From NCBI GenBank assembly GCA_902495245.1, contig CABUWI010000001.1:124001-188000 (forward strand): a DNA stretch of 64,000 nucleotides. Direction: 5' to 3'. Below are positions 61,222 through 64,000 of this stretch, one piece after another. The position numbers were made by a program, and so were the translations under genes. The notes under the pieces are model-generated. The model ran no database searches. It worked only from the letters and a program-made list of their open reading frames with translations, and was not told the DNA's origin. The first letter of the stretch is position 1; each line of letters opens with the position of its first letter. The stretch comes from an uncultured Porphyromonadaceae bacterium (GTDB lineage Bacteria > Bacteroidota > Bacteroidia > Bacteroidales > Muribaculaceae).

Positions 61222-62540
61222 TACTTAGAGGAGAATAGAACTTTTTGCAACGAGTTGAGTGCGGCCACCTTATCTGACTGACGCACCAACAGAGAGATGT
61301 TGTAGTTGCTGCCGCCATATGAAATCATGCGAACGGGGATATTGCCGAGCGCGTCGAGCACGCGCGTCTCAAATCCGCAGTTGTGCCACTCGAGGTCGCC
61401 CACCACGCAGATGATGGCCATGTCGTGGTCAACAGTAACCGTGCCGAACTTCTTGAGATCGTCAAGAATTCCGGGCAGGTTGCGCTCGTTGTCTATCGTA
61501 ACCGACACGCCGACCTCGGAGGTGGCGATCATGTCAATCGACGTCTGATACGTTTCGAAAATCTCGAACACTTTGCGCAGAAAACCGTAGGCCAGCAACA
61601 TGCGGCCGCTTTTGATTTTTATGGCGGTGATGTTGTCTTTGGCCGCGACGGCCTTGATTGTGTGATTGGGCGCGCAGTTATAAATCAGAGTGCCTTTGGC
61701 GTCGGGCTGCATCGTGTTGAGCAGTCGCACGGGAATGTTGTTCAGCTTGGCGGGCAACACGCAGGTGGGGTGCAGAATCTTTGCGCCGAAGTATGCCAGC
61801 TCGGCAGCTTCTTCAAAGTGCAGCTCGGCAACCGGAGCGGTATTCTCGACATAGCGCGGGTCGTTGTTGTGCATGCCGTCGATGTCGGTCCAGATTTCAA
61901 TTTCGTCGGCATTGATTGCAGCGCCGATCAGAGATGCCGTGTAATCGCTTCCGCCACGCTGCAGATTATCTATCTCGCCATAGGCATTGCGGCAGATAAA
62001 GCCTTGAGTGATGTATATCTGCGCGTCGGCATGCTTTTCGAGCTGAGCCGTGAGGCGCTGGCGTATATAGTTTGTGTCAGGCTCGTTATTCTTGTCGGTG
62101 CGCATGAATTCGAGTGCCGGAATCAGCGCCGAATCCACCCCTTTTTCGTGCAGGTAGAGGTTCATGAGCATGGTGCTCATCAGTTCTCCCTGTGCCAGAA
62201 TCTCTTTTTCTTCAAAAAGCGTGAAAATATCCTTTGAAAGCGACCGGATATAGTTGAAAATGGCTTTCAGCTCGCGGCGCGCGTTTTCTTTAGTCTCTTC
62301 CTGGGCAAACAGGCTGTCGACCACACCGGCATATTTCTGTTCGAGATGGTTGATGACCTCTTTGGCGCCGTCAACGTTCTTCTTGTAGAGATAGTCAGAA
62401 ATTTCAACCAGTGTGTTTGTGGTGCCCGACATGGCCGAGAGCACGACGATGTTCTTGCCTCGCTCCGTAATCAGCGCGGCGACCTCCTGAATGCGTTTTG
62501 CGGAACCTACCGATGTCCCGCCGAATTTCAATACTTTCAT
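61221..62540 (-). CDS. lysC: Aspartate kinase
   Basis: A 439-residue monofunctional aspartokinase. MKVLKFGGTSVGSAKRI is the N-terminal kinase signature, then FICRNAYGEIDNLQRGGSDYTASL. The C-terminal about 130 residues are two ACT domains (MIATSEVGVSVTID, AIICVVGDL) for lysine-type feedback. The first step toward lysine/threonine, coupled with lysA by overlapping start and stop. It overlaps ftsE by 4 bases. Confidence 0.95.
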   Translation of the reverse strand: MKVLKFGGTSVGSAKRIQEVAALITERGKNIVVLSAMSGTTNTLVEISDYLYKKNVDGAKEVINHLEQKYAGVVDSLFAQEETKENARRELKAIFNYIRSLSKDIFTLFEEKEILAQGELMSTMLMNLYLHEKGVDSALIPALEFMRTDKNNEPDTNYIRQRLTAQLEKHADAQIYITQGFICRNAYGEIDNLQRGGSDYTASLIGAAINADEIEIWTDIDGMHNNDPRYVENTAPVAELHFEEAAELAYFGAKILHPTCVLPAKLNNIPVRLLNTMQPDAKGTLIYNCAPNHTIKAVAAKDNITAIKIKSGRMLLAYGFLRKVFEIFETYQTSIDMIATSEVGVSVTIDNERNLPGILDDLKKFGTVTVDHDMAIICVVGDLEWHNCGFETRVLDALGNIPVRMISYGGSNYNISLLVRQSDKVAALNSLQKVLFSSK

Positions 62541-63250
62541 TGGATATCTTCTTCAGCTGTTTGATTAGTTTGTTCTGATTTATTCACAAAAGTGAGCGCT
62601 TTGTTTTCGCAGCGGTAAATCTTTGCCGGAAAACGCTCGGTGAGCGCCAGATTGTGTGTGGCCATGATGACTGCCGTGCCGTCTTGTGCGATGCGGTGCA
62701 GCATCTCGACAATCTGCACGCCCGTTTCGGGGTCGAGATTGCCGGTGGGCTCGTCGGCAAGTATCAGCTCGGGCTTGTTGAGCAACGCGCGCGCAATCGC
62801 GATGCGCTGCTGCTCGCCGCCCGACAGCTCGTGGGGCATCTTGTAGGACTTGTTGGACATGCCGACCTGCCTGAGCACTTCTTCGATGCGGGCATTCATT
62901 TCCTGCTTGTCTTTCCAGCCGGTTGCGTTCAGGACGAAAAGCAGGTTGTCCTGCACCGACCTGTCGGTTAACAGCTGAAAGTCCTGAAAGACGATGCCGA
63001 TGCGGCGACGCAGAAGGTGAACCTTGCCCGGTTTCAGCTTCGTGAGGTCAAAGTCGAACACCCGACCCTCGCCCGAGGCCAGGCTCACTTCGGCATACAT
63101 TGATTTAAGCAGCGATGACTTGCCGCTGCCGACCTTGCCGATAAAATAGACAAATTCGCCGGGCTGCAGCTCGAAATCGACATGTTTGAGCACGATGAGT
63201 TCCTTTCGCAGAATCTCGACGTCGCTATATTTGATAATCGGTTCAGTCAT
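62537..63250 (-). CDS. ftsE: Cell division ATP-binding protein FtsE
   Basis: A 237-residue ABC ATPase: Walker A GKVGSGKSSLLKS (about 38-50), signature LSGGEQQRIAIARAL and Walker B LILADEPTGN. FtsE drives FtsX and activates peptidoglycan hydrolases at the septum. No ftsX is next to it here. The lipoprotein-release ABC type (LolD) is the alternative. Confidence 0.85.
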   Translation of the reverse strand: MTEPIIKYSDVEILRKELIVLKHVDFELQPGEFVYFIGKVGSGKSSLLKSMYAEVSLASGEGRVFDFDLTKLKPGKVHLLRRRIGIVFQDFQLLTDRSVQDNLLFVLNATGWKDKQEMNARIEEVLRQVGMSNKSYKMPHELSGGEQQRIAIARALLNKPELILADEPTGNLDPETGVQIVEMLHRIAQDGTAVIMATHNLALTERFPAKIYRCENKALTFVNKSEQTNQTAEEDIQ

Positions 63251-63268
63251 TTTGGGGTCAGTGTATGA

Positions 63269-64000
63269 TTAGTTGCCGTATTCGCTCAGGAATTTAATGC
63301 GCATGAGGCGAATTTCGTTTTCGCTGTAGTCAGAGCCAAGTTCAAGAATTGCCTGCCTGACGTCGCCGGTCTCGCTCTCGTGCTTGAAATAGTCGTAGAG
63401 GTCGTCCTGAATGTCCTTGTCGATTTCCGAGTCGATATAGTAGTTTATATTTATCTTTGTGCCGGAATAAACAATAGCTTCAATTTCGTCAAGCAGCTCC
63501 TCGAATGTCAGGTCTTTGCTGCGCGCCAGCTCATCGAGCGGAATCTTACGGTCGATGCCCTGGATAATGGCGATTTTCTGCTTTGACTTGTTAGGCACCG
63601 TGCGGACGCGCAGGTCTTCGGGGCGCTCGATTTCGTTCTCTTCGACGTGCGTCCTGATTACCTGCAGAAACTCTTCGCCGAAGCGCTTGGCTTTGCCCTG
63701 GCCGACGCCGGTAATGTTCTGCAGCTCCTCCATGGTAACCGGATAGGTTGTTGCCATCTGTTCAAGCGAGGGGTCTTGAAATATGACATACGTGGGCAGC
63801 TGATTCTGTTTGGCAATCTTCTTGCGCAGGTCTTTCAGAATCGAAAAGAGTTCGGGGTCGACAGCGGCGGTCGCTCCGCTGCGCGGCGCCGGCTCTTCGT
63901 CCATATCTTCGTTAAACTCGTTGTCTTTCGTAATCTTGAATGACTTGGGCTTCTTAAGAAATTCCAACCCGGCGTCCGTAACCTTCAGCAAGCCGAAATC
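63269..64000 (-). CDS. recQ: ATP-dependent DNA helicase RecQ, C-terminal part
   Basis: The frame is open to the right edge. Seen here are the end of the RQC winged helix (LLKVTDAGLEFLKKP), an HRDC domain (about 45-125 of the visible part, with EQMATTYPVTMEELQNITGVG) and a further helical tail. The helicase core lies outside the window. The stop is 18 bases before ftsE. Confidence 0.92.
   Translation of the reverse strand, partial: DFGLLKVTDAGLEFLKKPKSFKITKDNEFNEDMDEEPAPRSGATAAVDPELFSILKDLRKKIAKQNQLPTYVIFQDPSLEQMATTYPVTMEELQNITGVGQGKAKRFGEEFLQVIRTHVEENEIERPEDLRVRTVPNKSKQKIAIIQGIDRKIPLDELARSKDLTFEELLDEIEAIVYSGTKININYYIDSEIDKDIQDDLYDYFKHESETGDVRQAILELGSDYSENEIRLMRIKFLSEYGN

Overview
The window looks like the chromosome of a gut Bacteroidales bacterium; a Muribaculaceae/Bacteroides-type host is my inference. 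The reasons are Bacteroidetes-type -7 promoters (TAnnTTTG), little Shine-Dalgarno sequence before starts, and a complete CTnDOT-style tra/mob gene set. Most of the window (about 1 to 54.3 kb) is accessory DNA. Positions 54.4 to 64 kb look like ordinary backbone: a small lipid-linked sugar locus, a ComEC-like protein, a YeiH-type transporter, lysA, lysC, ftsE and the end of recQ.

Region 1 (1-2.5 kb, + strand) is the tail of a mobile element, with the tail of a membrane protein, PcfK-like and PcfJ-like proteins, two small orphans and a terminator.

Region 2 (2.6-17.8 kb, all - strand) is the most unusual part. Fifteen genes are packed with gaps of -14 to +28 bases and read as one operon. In transcription order they are: a vWA-like lipoprotein, a three-helix membrane protein, a tubulin/FtsZ-like protein, a 1129-residue protein with an Hsp70/actin-type ATPase domain, a coiled-coil lipoprotein, a MotA/ZorA-like and a MotB/ZorB-like pair, a trypsin-like lipoprotein protease, a tiny membrane protein, a membrane-anchored degenerate J-domain protein, a small membrane protein, a lipoprotein, a SanA/phosphodiester-glycosidase-like fusion, a secreted protein and an ADP-ribosylglycohydrolase. 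Together they suggest an envelope-spanning, ion-driven machine with cytoplasmic cytoskeleton-like NTPases. A Zorya-like defence role is possible but unproven. Its upstream region (17.8-18.4 kb) holds four co-varying palindromic repeats.

Region 3 (about 18.3-54.3 kb) is an integrative conjugative element. From right to left it holds a tyrosine integrase, three small HTH proteins, a DUF3945 protein, a short topoisomerase-like protein, a DUF1896 protein, a 2147-residue methylase/MutS-I/helicase polyvalent protein, an sRNA candidate, a DUF3800 protein, the divergent mobABC set (relaxase and coupling protein), an oriT/iteron region, and traA-traQ plus lysozyme. A 2494-bp group II intron splits traJ; the predicted splice restores an uninterrupted TraJ of 336 residues. 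A second tyrosine recombinase sits at the left edge, so two elements may be abutted or nested here.

All calls come from reading the sequence and recognising motifs. No database or structure search was run.
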